Assembly: GCF_021287135.1 (NCBI RefSeq)
Contig: NZ_JAJTBB010000036.1
Span: 1-64,000 of the forward strand
Direction of reading: 5' to 3'
Length of the DNA stretch: 64,000 bases
Source of the DNA: Acidovorax sp.
Lineage (GTDB): Bacteria; Pseudomonadota; Gammaproteobacteria; Burkholderiales; Burkholderiaceae_C
Shown here one piece after another: positions 56,119-64,000 of the stretch (position 1 is its first letter; each line of letters opens with the position of its first letter). The notes beneath the pieces were generated by a model. It saw only the letters and a program-made list of their open reading frames with translations, was not told the origin of the DNA and searched no databases. A program made the translations under genes and the position numbers.

Positions 56119-56655
56119 ATGCACGCACTGCGCCCATCGCCAAGACGCCCCGACCAGCCAACCCAACGCGGCTTTACCGCGATTGAACTGATGGTTGTCG
56201 TCGCCATTGTTGCCATCCTGGCCGCCCTGGCCGCCCCCAGCTTCAGGCCTTTGATTGAACGCTGGCGCGTGCGCAGCGCTGCCGAAGAACTTACATCCAC
56301 CTTGTACTTCGCTCGCTCGGAAGCCATCAAGCGCGGCGGCGGCGTAGCGATCGACGCCTCAGCAGGGTGGAACCAGGGCTGGAAAGTTACCCATACCCAG
56401 GGCGGCATCACGACAGATTTGCAGGTCAGCGCGGCCCCCAGCAAGCTCACGATGGTTCAAAGTGGCGGCGTGAATATGTTATACGTGGATCGTTGGGGCA
56501 TGCTCTCCCAGACCAATGGCGGCGCCCCGGCGCTGGGGATGAACATTCTGCTGTACCCCGACGGTAAAAGCACGACCGATATCAGCGCCATCCGACTGTG
56601 CATTGTGAGCGGGGGGCGCATTGAGCAAAAGAAACAAGGCGGTGCATGCTCCTAG
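56119..56655 (+). CDS. FimT/GspH-like minor pilin 1
   Basis: A 178-residue type IV prepilin. The leader ends QRG and the mature part begins FTAIELMVVVAIVAILAALA, with Glu at position 5, so PilD would cut after Gly 18. SAAEELTSTLYFARSEAIKR is the typical FimT/GspH segment after the helix, and RLCIVSGGRIEQ near the end resembles the C-terminal pattern. FimT pilins help pilus assembly and DNA binding. It is first of seven rightward pilus genes. The start ATG at 56119 is most plausible; no clear ribosome site. Confidence 0.85.
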   Translation: MHALRPSPRRPDQPTQRGFTAIELMVVVAIVAILAALAAPSFRPLIERWRVRSAAEELTSTLYFARSEAIKRGGGVAIDASAGWNQGWKVTHTQGGITTDLQVSAAPSKLTMVQSGGVNMLYVDRWGMLSQTNGGAPALGMNILLYPDGKSTTDISAIRLCIVSGGRIEQKKQGGACS

Positions 56656-56682
56656 GCAGTAAGCGCCAGTAATCCCACTCGT

Positions 56683-57258
56683 ATGCATCCACGCCACACC
56701 CCATCGATACAGGCTCAACATTTTGAGGCCGGATTCACCACCATTGAATTGATGGTCGTGGTTGCCATTGTTGCCACTCTGGCCGCGCTGGCTGGCCCCA
56801 GTTTTACCCTGTTGATTGAAAACTGGCGCGTGCGCGAATCGGCAGAACTGCTACAAGACACCTTGGTCTATGCGCGGTCTGAAGCCATCAAGCGGGGAGG
56901 ACACGTGGTGGTACAAAAGCTCCCGAATAACACCAACGGCTGCTCCACCGCCGATGAAACCAGCAAATGGAATTGCGGCTGGATGGTCTGCCACGATACC
57001 AATGACAGCGGCACATGCACTGCCGCCGATCCTGTCCTGCAACGCGTTGCCTCCTCTGCCAAGGTTGAGGTAAGGCGCACCCGCGGGGGCGAAAGCATCA
57101 AGCTCAACCGTTGGGGGCTTGTGAGTGGTTCATGGCCCGGGTTCAACTTGGTGCCGTTGAACAAGACCATTTCGTACAGCGGCGCGCTTGGCGTCTGCAT
57201 GAATTCTGGCGGAAGGGTCCGGATCATTTCCCAGGAAGCCCTTCCTTGCACTAATTGA
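56683..57258 (+). CDS. FimT/GspH-like minor pilin 2
   Basis: A 191-residue paralogue of the preceding gene: leader ending EAG, mature helix FTTIELMVVVAIVATLAALA, and RESAELLQDTLVYARSEAIK after it. The globular part differs and holds six or more Cys (for example CSTADETSKWNCGWMVCHD). GVCMNSGGRVR is near the end. It probably arose by duplication. It starts 27 bases after gene 1 and its stop is a few bases from pilV. Confidence 0.85.
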   Translation: MHPRHTPSIQAQHFEAGFTTIELMVVVAIVATLAALAGPSFTLLIENWRVRESAELLQDTLVYARSEAIKRGGHVVVQKLPNNTNGCSTADETSKWNCGWMVCHDTNDSGTCTAADPVLQRVASSAKVEVRRTRGGESIKLNRWGLVSGSWPGFNLVPLNKTISYSGALGVCMNSGGRVRIISQEALPCTN

Positions 57259-57263
57259 TATCC

Positions 57264-57914
57264 ATGAATTCCATGTCACACAGCAAACACCAACGCGGCA
57301 TCACGTTGATCGAATCCCTGGTCGCCATCGTCATTGCGGCGCTGGGCATCTTGGGCATCCTGGGCGTACAAATGCGCACCTTGTCCGATACATCCACCAC
57401 CGTGCGCCGCGCCCAGGCGATCCGGTTGATTGAAGACCTGGGCGAGCGCATGAAGGTCAACCCCAACGCATTGGCAGACACCAATGTGTATGTCACCACG
57501 TTCGGCGCCACGCCCTCTGTCCCCAATTGCTCCACAGGCTGCAATCACTCGCAATTGGCCGCTTATGACTTGGCCGTCTGGAAAAAATCCGTGCGGGACA
57601 ACCTGCCCCTGGGCAAGGCCAGCATCTTTGTACCGCTTGCCGAGACCGCCGCCGCGGCGGCCGGGCAAGGGCGTCAGTTGGGCGTGATGATCGCCTGGCG
57701 AGAAAACGAGCGGGATGCCAGCACGGCCTACAAGGACGATATCGACGCCACCAAGGTCCGCGCCGCCGATGGAAGCCTGAGCGCTGGCGCTGGAACTGCC
57801 GCCACCTGCCCTGCAGACCACACGTGCCACTTGCAATACATCCCTGTTGCCGCGCGCTGCGCCCCTTATGCACCCGGCTCAGGCGCCACCTTGTACTACT
57901 GCCCAGGGGCTTGA
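57264..57914 (+). CDS. pilV: Type IV pilus minor pilin PilV
   Basis: A 216-residue prepilin with leader ending HQRG and helix ITLIESLVAIVIAALGILGI, where Glu is at position 5 and the Glu-Ser-Leu pattern is typical of PilV. LGVQMRTLSDTSTTVRRAQA follows. Cys-rich C-terminal part (CPADHTCHL, RCAPYAPG). ATG 57264 is chosen; a TTG overlapping the previous stop at 57255 is possible. PilV with PilW, PilX and PilE forms the tip-priming complex that carries PilY1. Confidence 0.87.
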   Translation: MNSMSHSKHQRGITLIESLVAIVIAALGILGILGVQMRTLSDTSTTVRRAQAIRLIEDLGERMKVNPNALADTNVYVTTFGATPSVPNCSTGCNHSQLAAYDLAVWKKSVRDNLPLGKASIFVPLAETAAAAAGQGRQLGVMIAWRENERDASTAYKDDIDATKVRAADGSLSAGAGTAATCPADHTCHLQYIPVAARCAPYAPGSGATLYYCPGA

Positions 57915-57915
57915 G

Positions 57916-58842
57916 ATGCATCCCCACACCATGACTGACTACACAAGCGCTCGCACCCCAGGCCAGAAACCTCCAAAGCGTCCGGCACGGCGCCCGCGCA
58001 CTCAGCGCGGTATCACGCTGATCGAACTGATGGTGGGCATTGCCATCGGCCTGCTTGTCATTGCCGTGGCCATGGGCGCACTCATGGTGTCTCGCGGCGT
58101 CTCGGGCACGGTGAGTGATGCCAGCAACATCCAGCAGCAGGCCTCCTCTGTCATGCGCGTGATCGGCCAGCAACTGCGCCAAGCCGGCTCGCTGCGCCTG
58201 AACCTGGACCCTGGCATTGTGACCACCCCGGCGCCCTACATGGCGCCCGTGGCGTTCGAGACCACCGTCGCCCCGTCCGCCGGCACCCTGGAGAGCTTCG
58301 ATCCCGCCACGCACACCCTCAGCGGCACCGCCTCTCCTGTGAGCCTGACCGCAGGTTATCGGCGCTTTACGGAGTCCGTGTTCGCCAGCGCAGTGCCCCA
58401 GGCAATTTCGCGCAACTGCCAGGGCGGCCCCGCCGACACCAGCACCGACGGACGCGTGGAAAACATCTTCCAGCTCAACGGTACCGATCTGCGATGCAGC
58501 GGCAACGGTGCCGCACCGCAGGCCATCGCACAGAACGTGGCCAACTTCCAGGTGCGCTACCTGCTCCAGGACACGACCACCAGTCCCGGCATTCCCACCA
58601 TCAAGTCGGTCGATGCCACAGGCGTAGGCACGAACTGGGGGCGGGTCCAAGCCGTGGAAGTCTGTGTGGTGCTCTTTGGCACCGAACCGATCGGCATGGG
58701 TGCAGGCAGCACCTACACCGACTGCGACGGCAGCGCGGTCGACATGAGCACCCTCGCCGGCGCCCGTGCGCGGCGCATGCACATGGCCTTTCGCAACGTA
58801 TTCCAACTGCGCAGCCAGGGGCTCGTGGGCTCTGTGCTGTAA
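57916..58842 (+). CDS. pilW: Type IV pilus assembly protein PilW
   Basis: A 308-residue prepilin-like protein. A 32-residue basic leader ends TQRG, and the helix ITLIELMVGIAIGLLVIAVA carries Glu 5. QQASSVMRVIGQQLRQAGSL is the PilW-type post-helix segment. The C-terminal part includes VQAVEVCVVLFGTEP and RRMHMAFRNVFQLRSQGL, typical of PilW. It begins one base after the pilV stop with AGGGG upstream. Confidence 0.88.
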   Translation: MHPHTMTDYTSARTPGQKPPKRPARRPRTQRGITLIELMVGIAIGLLVIAVAMGALMVSRGVSGTVSDASNIQQQASSVMRVIGQQLRQAGSLRLNLDPGIVTTPAPYMAPVAFETTVAPSAGTLESFDPATHTLSGTASPVSLTAGYRRFTESVFASAVPQAISRNCQGGPADTSTDGRVENIFQLNGTDLRCSGNGAAPQAIAQNVANFQVRYLLQDTTTSPGIPTIKSVDATGVGTNWGRVQAVEVCVVLFGTEPIGMGAGSTYTDCDGSAVDMSTLAGARARRMHMAFRNVFQLRSQGLVGSVL

Positions 58843-58862
58843 CCCTTGACGAGAAAGTCATC

Positions 58863-59675
58863 ATGCAACGGATGTTTCCTACCCACCATGAGCGTTGGCG
58901 CCGCCCAGCGCGCCAGCAAGGCGTGGCGCTGTTTGTCGTCATCGTGTTTGTCATGTTGTCCATGTTGCTGGCGCTGTGGGCCTCGCGCACCTCGCTCTTC
59001 AACGAACTGGTGGTGGGCAACGACGCCGATTACCAGCGCGCCTTCGAAGCCGCGCAGGCCCTGCTGCAGGATGCCGAGCTGGATATCCGTGGTGAAAACG
59101 CGGACGGCAGCCCCTGCATCGCTGCGGGCTGCCGCAACAACATTGGCACCGCCAGGAAAATTCCGCTGGACGCCCAGGAAGTCATCCCCTTGTTGGCCGA
59201 CCTGGACCAAGAGACGACCAAATGCAAATCCGGTCTGTGCATCAAGCGCACGGGGCGCCAGGACTTCTGGAACTACTCTGGCTCGACCGTCCCAACGCCC
59301 GCACCGGTCGCCGGCGAAGTGAAGCTTGAAGACATGACCCAGCCCGATGTCGGCGCTCGTTATGGCCAGTACACAGGTGCCTCCACGGGGAGAGACGGCA
59401 ACGACAAACCTGACATCGACAAACCCGCCAACCCCATTCTGACCGACACAAGCGCCAACAACCGAGGCGGTTGGTACTGGATCGAAGTCTTGCGCTACGA
59501 CGAGAGCACCAAGAACTCCGGCTTGATCGTTGGCGGCGCCAACACCGACAACCTGTTGCGTCTGAACCTCAAGCCCAACGTGGTCTACCGCATCACCGCG
59601 CTGGCCTATGGTCGCAAGCCGGGAACCATGGCCGTGCTGCAACAGACCTACGCACGCCAAATGCGCAAAGACTGA
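58863..59675 (+). CDS. pilX: Type IV pilus assembly protein PilX
   Basis: A 270-residue minor pilin-like protein. The leader ends RQQG and is followed by VALFVVIVFVMLSMLLALWA, lacking the Glu 5 of other pilins, which is normal for PilX. DYQRAFEAAQALLQDAELDI is the family segment after the helix. The Cys pairs in PCIAAGCRNN and KCKSGLCIKR suggest disulfides. The C-terminus YRITALAYGRKPGTMAVLQQ matches PilX. It lies 20 bases after pilW. Confidence 0.87.
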   Translation: MQRMFPTHHERWRRPARQQGVALFVVIVFVMLSMLLALWASRTSLFNELVVGNDADYQRAFEAAQALLQDAELDIRGENADGSPCIAAGCRNNIGTARKIPLDAQEVIPLLADLDQETTKCKSGLCIKRTGRQDFWNYSGSTVPTPAPVAGEVKLEDMTQPDVGARYGQYTGASTGRDGNDKPDIDKPANPILTDTSANNRGGWYWIEVLRYDESTKNSGLIVGGANTDNLLRLNLKPNVVYRITALAYGRKPGTMAVLQQTYARQMRKD

Positions 59676-59761
59676 TAGCGACTGGAGCGCCGCTCGCAAT
59701 CAACATCTGCAAGCCCTCCGACTCCTCACCCAACAAATAAACAGCACTCCAAGGAGCAGCC

Positions 59762-62700
59762 ATGCCCCGCCAAACCCCACCCCGCTTTCGCAAAACCCTG
59801 CTCGCCATGGCCGCCGGAGCGGCGCTCGCGCCGTTCAGCAGTTGGGCACTTGACCTGGCCGAAGCTCCCCCTGGCACGGTGGAACCCTACGTGCGCCCCA
59901 ACGTCATCATCTCCGTGGACGATTCGGGCAGTATGGATTGGCAGGTCACCAACTCAAATACCGGCAGTTCAACAGTCACGGCCCCGAACGCTGACGGCTC
60001 CTGGCCTACCAACGCCAAGCGCATCAACATCTTGAAGTACGCGCTCAAGTCGGTATTCGATCCCACACACCCGGAATACGACCCGAGCCTCATGCCCGAC
60101 AAGAAGATCCGTCTTTCTTGGCAGGTAATGTGGAACAACGGTAACGCGCCCGACGCCAAGAGCGTGAACAGTACCAGCATGAAAACCAATTCCATGCGCA
60201 TCCTGCAGGGCACGCACCGCACCAACTTTCTCAACTTCGTGAACAGCCTGAAGGCAAGCAACGGCACGCCTTCGCACCTGATGTTCAGCCAGGCCGACGC
60301 CTACATGCGCCAACCCCTGGGCACGAGCAGCGCCTGGGCCAGCGATCCCGGCACCACAGGTTCCCCTTATCTGGGTTGCCGCCGCACGTACCACATCTTC
60401 ATGTCGGACGGCCGCTGGAACGGCACTGATTCGGGCGGCTCGCAGGACAACGCCACCAACAAGACACTGCCCGACGGCATGGTGTACGGCGGCGCCACCG
60501 CGGCCGACCGCGCGAAAACGGCGCTCTACCGCGATACCGATCCGGACAACTTGGCCGACTGGGCTTTCTACAGCTGGTCAACGCCCCTGCAGACCAGCGG
60601 CATGACCGGCACCATGCAGCCTGCGGCCGACTACCGCGCGGCACCGGCCACCGAGAATTTCGGCAAGGACAGTGCCAACAAGGACGCCATCCTGGAACGG
60701 TACTGGAACCCACGCTACAACCCGGCCACATGGCCCCACATGGTGACCTACACCATTGGCTTCAGTAACGACGCCGTCACCTGGCCGTACGGCGCCGCCG
60801 CCAGCATCGTGGCGCCGACCCAGCAATTGCCGTTCGGCTATGACAAAAGTTTCCTGAACTTCGTCACCGGCACTCAAACGTGGCCCTCGATGAGCGATAA
60901 CGATGACAGCCAGAACAATAACCATGCACTGGATCTGTGGCACTCTGCCCTGAACGGCCGGGGCCGCTTTTATGCGGTCAAGAAAGGCGATGATCTTGAA
61001 AAAGCCTTCCGCGACATCTTTGCGCAAATCAATACCGCCACCGACCCTGACTTGAGCTCCAGTGCCACCAGCGGCTCCAACGTCTCACGCAGCGAGGTTG
61101 GCAAATACACGGCCGCCTACGAGCCTGAGAAATTCTGGAAGGGTTTTGTCACCGCCGACAAGGTCAAGACCGACGGCACCACCTACCCTGACCCCAATTG
61201 GAACGGAAAGAACACGGCAGACCTGCTCGATGCCTCCACCGTCAGCAGCCGCCTGGTGCTGAGCTGGAGCGACAAATGGACCGGCACCGCCTACCAGGGC
61301 GGCGTTCCCTTCCGCTGGGCGACCGATGAGAGCCGCCTCAGCACGAACCAGAAGCTCTGGCTGCAGAAAAACATGGGCGGCACGGACGAAGGCGCCACCA
61401 AAGGCCAGCAGCGGCTCGACTACATCCGTGGCGACAAGTCCCTGGAAGGGGTAGACCCTTCAGGCTACACAACCTCCAAGCCCTTCCGCCAGCGCCAAAG
61501 CATCCAGGGCGACATCATCAACTCCGACGTGTGGTTTACGGGCGCACCGGCTTCGGACTATCTGCTCAAAGGCTACAGTGCTTTCGTGCGCAGCAACAAA
61601 TCACGCACTGGCATGCTGTACGTGGGCGGCAACGACGGCATGCTCCACGGATTCGCTTCGTACGATGGCAAAGAGAAGCTGGCCTACGTACCCCGCGGCG
61701 TGATTCCGGCGCTCTCCCTGCTGACCGATCCGCAATACAACAACAAGCACAAGTATTTCGTTGACGGCTCACCCATGACCGGGGACGTCGATCTCAACGG
61801 TGGCATTCAGGACCCCAGCGACCCAAACTACGCCACGTACACCCCCAATTGGCGAACCCTGCTGGTGGGCACCCTGGGACTGGGCGGCAAGGGCTATTTC
61901 GTGCTGGACGTCACCAATCCCACGGCGGGCAACCTGCCCGATGGAACCCCCGGCCTGAACGAAACCAACGCCGCCCAACTGGTCAAGCTCGACCGTACCC
62001 GCGGCTACGCCGAAGCCGCGCCGAACTGCACCGCGCTCACCGGCGCGGAAAAAACAGCATGCCTGAAAATCGTTGATGAGGACAAGGACATCGGTCATAT
62101 CACCGCACGGCCGGTACGGGATGACAACGACAGCATGCGCACCACGCAAATCACGCGCCTGAACAACAACCGCTGGGCCGCAATTCTGGGCAATGGATAC
62201 AACAGCACCAACCAGCGCCCTGTGCTGCTTGTGCAATACCTCGACGGTGCCAAGGAACTCCTGCGCATTCCCGTGACCACCGACCCCGCTGGGACCGGGA
62301 AGGCCACTGACAATGGGTTGGCTTCGCCGCGGCTGGTGGACATCAATGGCGATGGCCTCGTCGATGTGGTGTACGCCGGCGACAACCTGGGCAATTTGTG
62401 GAAATTTGATCTCACGAGCTACGACCCCGGGGCCTGGAAAGTCGCGTTCAATGGCAACCCTCTCTTCACGGCCCAGGGGCCCGCGGCCCTCAATGGACCA
62501 CGCACCAAGGTGCAACCCATTTTTGCAGCCCCCACCGCGCGCGCCAATGATCGGCTGATGGTAGTTGGAACCGGCCCATCGGCAAAAACCGTGAGCGTCG
62601 GCGGAATGATGGTGGCCTTTGGTACCGGCCGCAATGCGACCAAGGACGACCCATCGAGTGTGGACGTCCAGTCTCTGTATTCCGTGCTGGACAACACCCG

Positions 62701-63379
62701 CTATCGCCAGATTACCTCCCCCCTCGGCAAGCGCCTGGAAGTACACCCAGGTGCAGGTACCTGCCCCGGCACCACTTGCATCCCCACGCCCACCGCCCTC
62801 GGCGCAGGCGTCGCCACAGCGAAGCTGGCCAAGCGAGAGTTCATTGAAATCGACTCCGGGGCTTACGGCGCCATCAAGGAAGTCGATGTCCTGGACAAAA
62901 CCACTTGGGCCAACTGGAACGGCTGGTATCTCGACCTGCCCGCCATTGGCGAGCGCTTGCTCAAGCCTTTTGACTTCTACGATGCCAGCAACCTGCTGAC
63001 CGTGTGGTCGCAAGTTCCAGCCAAGGGTTCGAATGTGGACCCGAACGTGGAGAGCTGTGAGTCCACCTCCGTGGACGCCGAGCGCCAGTACCGCACCTTT
63101 GTGAACGTCATGGACGGAAAGGCTCCCTCGATCGCCATCGTGGACAAGAACAAGGATGGGAAGTTCGATATGGGCACCATCTCGTCGCCCGGAGGTGATG
63201 CCGTCGCCAGCGGCACGAGCCTGATCAGCATCTCCCGCGCCAAGGTTACCAAGGGGCCGCACAGCATGATCAGAAAAGACAAGTTCGAGAACGCGGACAT
63301 CGACGCCAAGAACAACAAGGAGAACCTCGCTGCCATGCCCGAACAATCTCTGCGCCCCAGCTGGCGCCAAATCCAATGA
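59762..63379 (+). CDS. pilY1: Type IV pilus tip adhesin PilY1/PilC
   Basis: A 1205-residue exported protein that sits at the pilus tip, promotes pilus extension and mediates adhesion and surface sensing. The signal peptide is near residues 10–29. A von Willebrand A-like region begins with [13 protein letters not shown], the MIDAS D-x-S-x-S at 53–57. The C-terminal beta-propeller starts around 590 ([20 protein letters not shown] region; key piece [16 protein letters not shown]). It carries a calcium loop [18 protein letters not shown] (about 860–877), as in PilY1. A further DKNKDGKFD loop is near residue 1130. CCAAGGAG precedes the ATG. Confidence 0.94.
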   Translation: MPRQTPPRFRKTLLAMAAGAALAPFSSWALDLAEAPPGTVEPYVRPNVIISVDDSGSMDWQVTNSNTGSSTVTAPNADGSWPTNAKRINILKYALKSVFDPTHPEYDPSLMPDKKIRLSWQVMWNNGNAPDAKSVNSTSMKTNSMRILQGTHRTNFLNFVNSLKASNGTPSHLMFSQADAYMRQPLGTSSAWASDPGTTGSPYLGCRRTYHIFMSDGRWNGTDSGGSQDNATNKTLPDGMVYGGATAADRAKTALYRDTDPDNLADWAFYSWSTPLQTSGMTGTMQPAADYRAAPATENFGKDSANKDAILERYWNPRYNPATWPHMVTYTIGFSNDAVTWPYGAAASIVAPTQQLPFGYDKSFLNFVTGTQTWPSMSDNDDSQNNNHALDLWHSALNGRGRFYAVKKGDDLEKAFRDIFAQINTATDPDLSSSATSGSNVSRSEVGKYTAAYEPEKFWKGFVTADKVKTDGTTYPDPNWNGKNTADLLDASTVSSRLVLSWSDKWTGTAYQGGVPFRWATDESRLSTNQKLWLQKNMGGTDEGATKGQQRLDYIRGDKSLEGVDPSGYTTSKPFRQRQSIQGDIINSDVWFTGAPASDYLLKGYSAFVRSNKSRTGMLYVGGNDGMLHGFASYDGKEKLAYVPRGVIPALSLLTDPQYNNKHKYFVDGSPMTGDVDLNGGIQDPSDPNYATYTPNWRTLLVGTLGLGGKGYFVLDVTNPTAGNLPDGTPGLNETNAAQLVKLDRTRGYAEAAPNCTALTGAEKTACLKIVDEDKDIGHITARPVRDDNDSMRTTQITRLNNNRWAAILGNGYNSTNQRPVLLVQYLDGAKELLRIPVTTDPAGTGKATDNGLASPRLVDINGDGLVDVVYAGDNLGNLWKFDLTSYDPGAWKVAFNGNPLFTAQGPAALNGPRTKVQPIFAAPTARANDRLMVVGTGPSAKTVSVGGMMVAFGTGRNATKDDPSSVDVQSLYSVLDNTRYRQITSPLGKRLEVHPGAGTCPGTTCIPTPTALGAGVATAKLAKREFIEIDSGAYGAIKEVDVLDKTTWANWNGWYLDLPAIGERLLKPFDFYDASNLLTVWSQVPAKGSNVDPNVESCESTSVDAERQYRTFVNVMDGKAPSIAIVDKNKDGKFDMGTISSPGGDAVASGTSLISISRAKVTKGPHSMIRKDKFENADIDAKNNKENLAAMPEQSLRPSWRQIQ

Positions 63380-63402
63380 CCGCGGTTCACAGGACGCAAG
63401 AA

Positions 63403-63837
63403 ATGACCAGGATCCTCTCCACCCGACAAAAGGGCTTCACGCTCATCGAACTGATGATCGTCGTGGCCATCGTTGGCATCCTCTCGGCCATCGCCTACCC
63501 CAGCTATGCGGAATACATCCGGCGCGGTCACCGGGCGGACGCGCGGGCAGGGCTGCTTCAGGCGCAGCAGTGGCTGGAACGAGCGTCCACCGCGACCGGC
63601 GTGTACCCTACAGCCCTGCCAGGCAGCCTGACGTGGGCTGGCGATCCCACCAAACACTACACCATCGGGTTCGCTGCCGGTAACACCAACGCCGCCTTCA
63701 CTCTGGTCGCCACGCGCAAAGCGGGAACCCCTCAGGCTACAGATAAGTGCGGGGATTTCACACTGACCAATACCGGTACGCGGGGGGCGAATAACCTCTC
63801 AGCGGGCGCCACCGCCGCCGACTGCTGGAACAAATAG
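63403..63837 (+). CDS. pilE: Type IV pilin PilE (minor pilin)
   Basis: A 144-residue prepilin with a ten-residue leader ending RQKG and helix [20 protein letters not shown] plus [20 protein letters not shown], typical of PilE. Two C-terminal cysteines (DKCGDF, ADCWNK) close the D-loop. ATG 63403 has AGGA eight bases upstream; an ATG at 63376 overlapping the pilY1 stop would lengthen the leader to 19. Its position after pilY1 marks it as the minor pilin of the tip complex rather than the major subunit. Confidence 0.9.
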   Translation: MTRILSTRQKGFTLIELMIVVAIVGILSAIAYPSYAEYIRRGHRADARAGLLQAQQWLERASTATGVYPTALPGSLTWAGDPTKHYTIGFAAGNTNAAFTLVATRKAGTPQATDKCGDFTLTNTGTRGANNLSAGATAADCWNK

Positions 63838-63861
63838 CGTCTGCGCTACCATCCAGGGCGC

Positions 63862-64000
63862 ATGACCACCGCAGCGCCCCACCCTATCGATGAAGCGCTT
63901 GGGCTCGCTGCCCAGGCGCTTTTTCTTTCCAACCCCAATCCGCGCGTAGGCTGCGTGCTGGTGGGCCCGGACGGGGCCGTGATCGGCCGGGGCTTCACGC
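63862..64000 (+). CDS. ribD: Riboflavin biosynthesis deaminase/reductase RibD, N-terminal part
   Basis: The first 46 codons of a gene that runs off the window. The N-terminus PIDEALGLAAQALFLSNPNP followed by RVGCVLVGPDGAVIGRGFT matches the deaminase domain of RibD, whose zinc-site His would come just beyond the edge. RibD carries out the second and third steps of riboflavin synthesis. AGGGCGC precedes the ATG. Another deaminase of the same fold cannot be fully excluded from so short a piece. Confidence 0.8.
   Translation, partial: MTTAAPHPIDEALGLAAQALFLSNPNPRVGCVLVGPDGAVIGRGFT

Overview
This is about 64 kb of GC-rich (roughly two-thirds G+C) chromosome from a betaproteobacterium. Burkholderiales, family Comamonadaceae, and probably Acidovorax or a close relative, is the best fit. 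The evidence is the conserved block qor–tpiA–secG–tRNA-Leu–nuoA-to-N–DUF2818–DUF1178, the rpsO–pnp pair, the livGFKHM amino-acid transporter, an IPTL-CTERM protein, and a set of palindromic repeats of a kind I associate with that family. The taxonomic call is inference from gene content.

Left part (1–20.7 kb), mostly housekeeping: a cupin protein, a glycine-zipper lipoprotein, a DedA membrane protein, mutL, a membrane glycosyltransferase-like protein, a methyltransferase, a lipoprotein glycerophosphodiesterase with a Pho-box-like site, NADP glutamate dehydrogenase, the pilus retraction ATPase pilU followed by a large GspE/PilB-type ATPase, an alpha/beta hydrolase lipoprotein, then a tight run of MFS transporter–miaA–ABC ATPase. 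An Hsp20 gene on the other strand sits between the ABC ATPase and its large FtsX-type permease.

Middle (20.7–35.8 kb): an accessory cell-surface stretch with an IPTL-CTERM protein, two near-twin collagen-like proteins with different C-terminal domains, a family 2 glycosyltransferase and a Cds1-like PLP enzyme. A palindromic repeat and a Tat-type lipocalin-fold secreted protein follow. Lipocalin genes of this type usually sit beside an ABC ATPase/FtsX-permease pair, so the surface stretch may have split that operon. The liv operon, an ABC exporter and two small conserved genes come next.

Right part (35.8–64 kb): the complete 14-gene complex I operon read leftward, tRNA-Leu(GAG), secG, tpiA, qor, pnp and rpsO. 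A rightward type IV pilus minor-pilin operon follows (two FimT/GspH-like pilins, pilV, pilW, pilX, pilY1, pilE), then the start of ribD at the edge.

Three signals stand out. (1) A dispersed palindromic repeat occurs between genes and also in frame inside mutL, miaA and the ABC permease; in two of these it encodes a related peptide in the same frame. (2) The pnp leader holds a 16-bp hairpin, one arm of which is repeated exactly inside pnp codons 9–15, so the other arm could pair with either: a candidate RNA switch. (3) The IPTL-CTERM / collagen-like / glycosyltransferase cluster looks like a surface-glycoprotein module.
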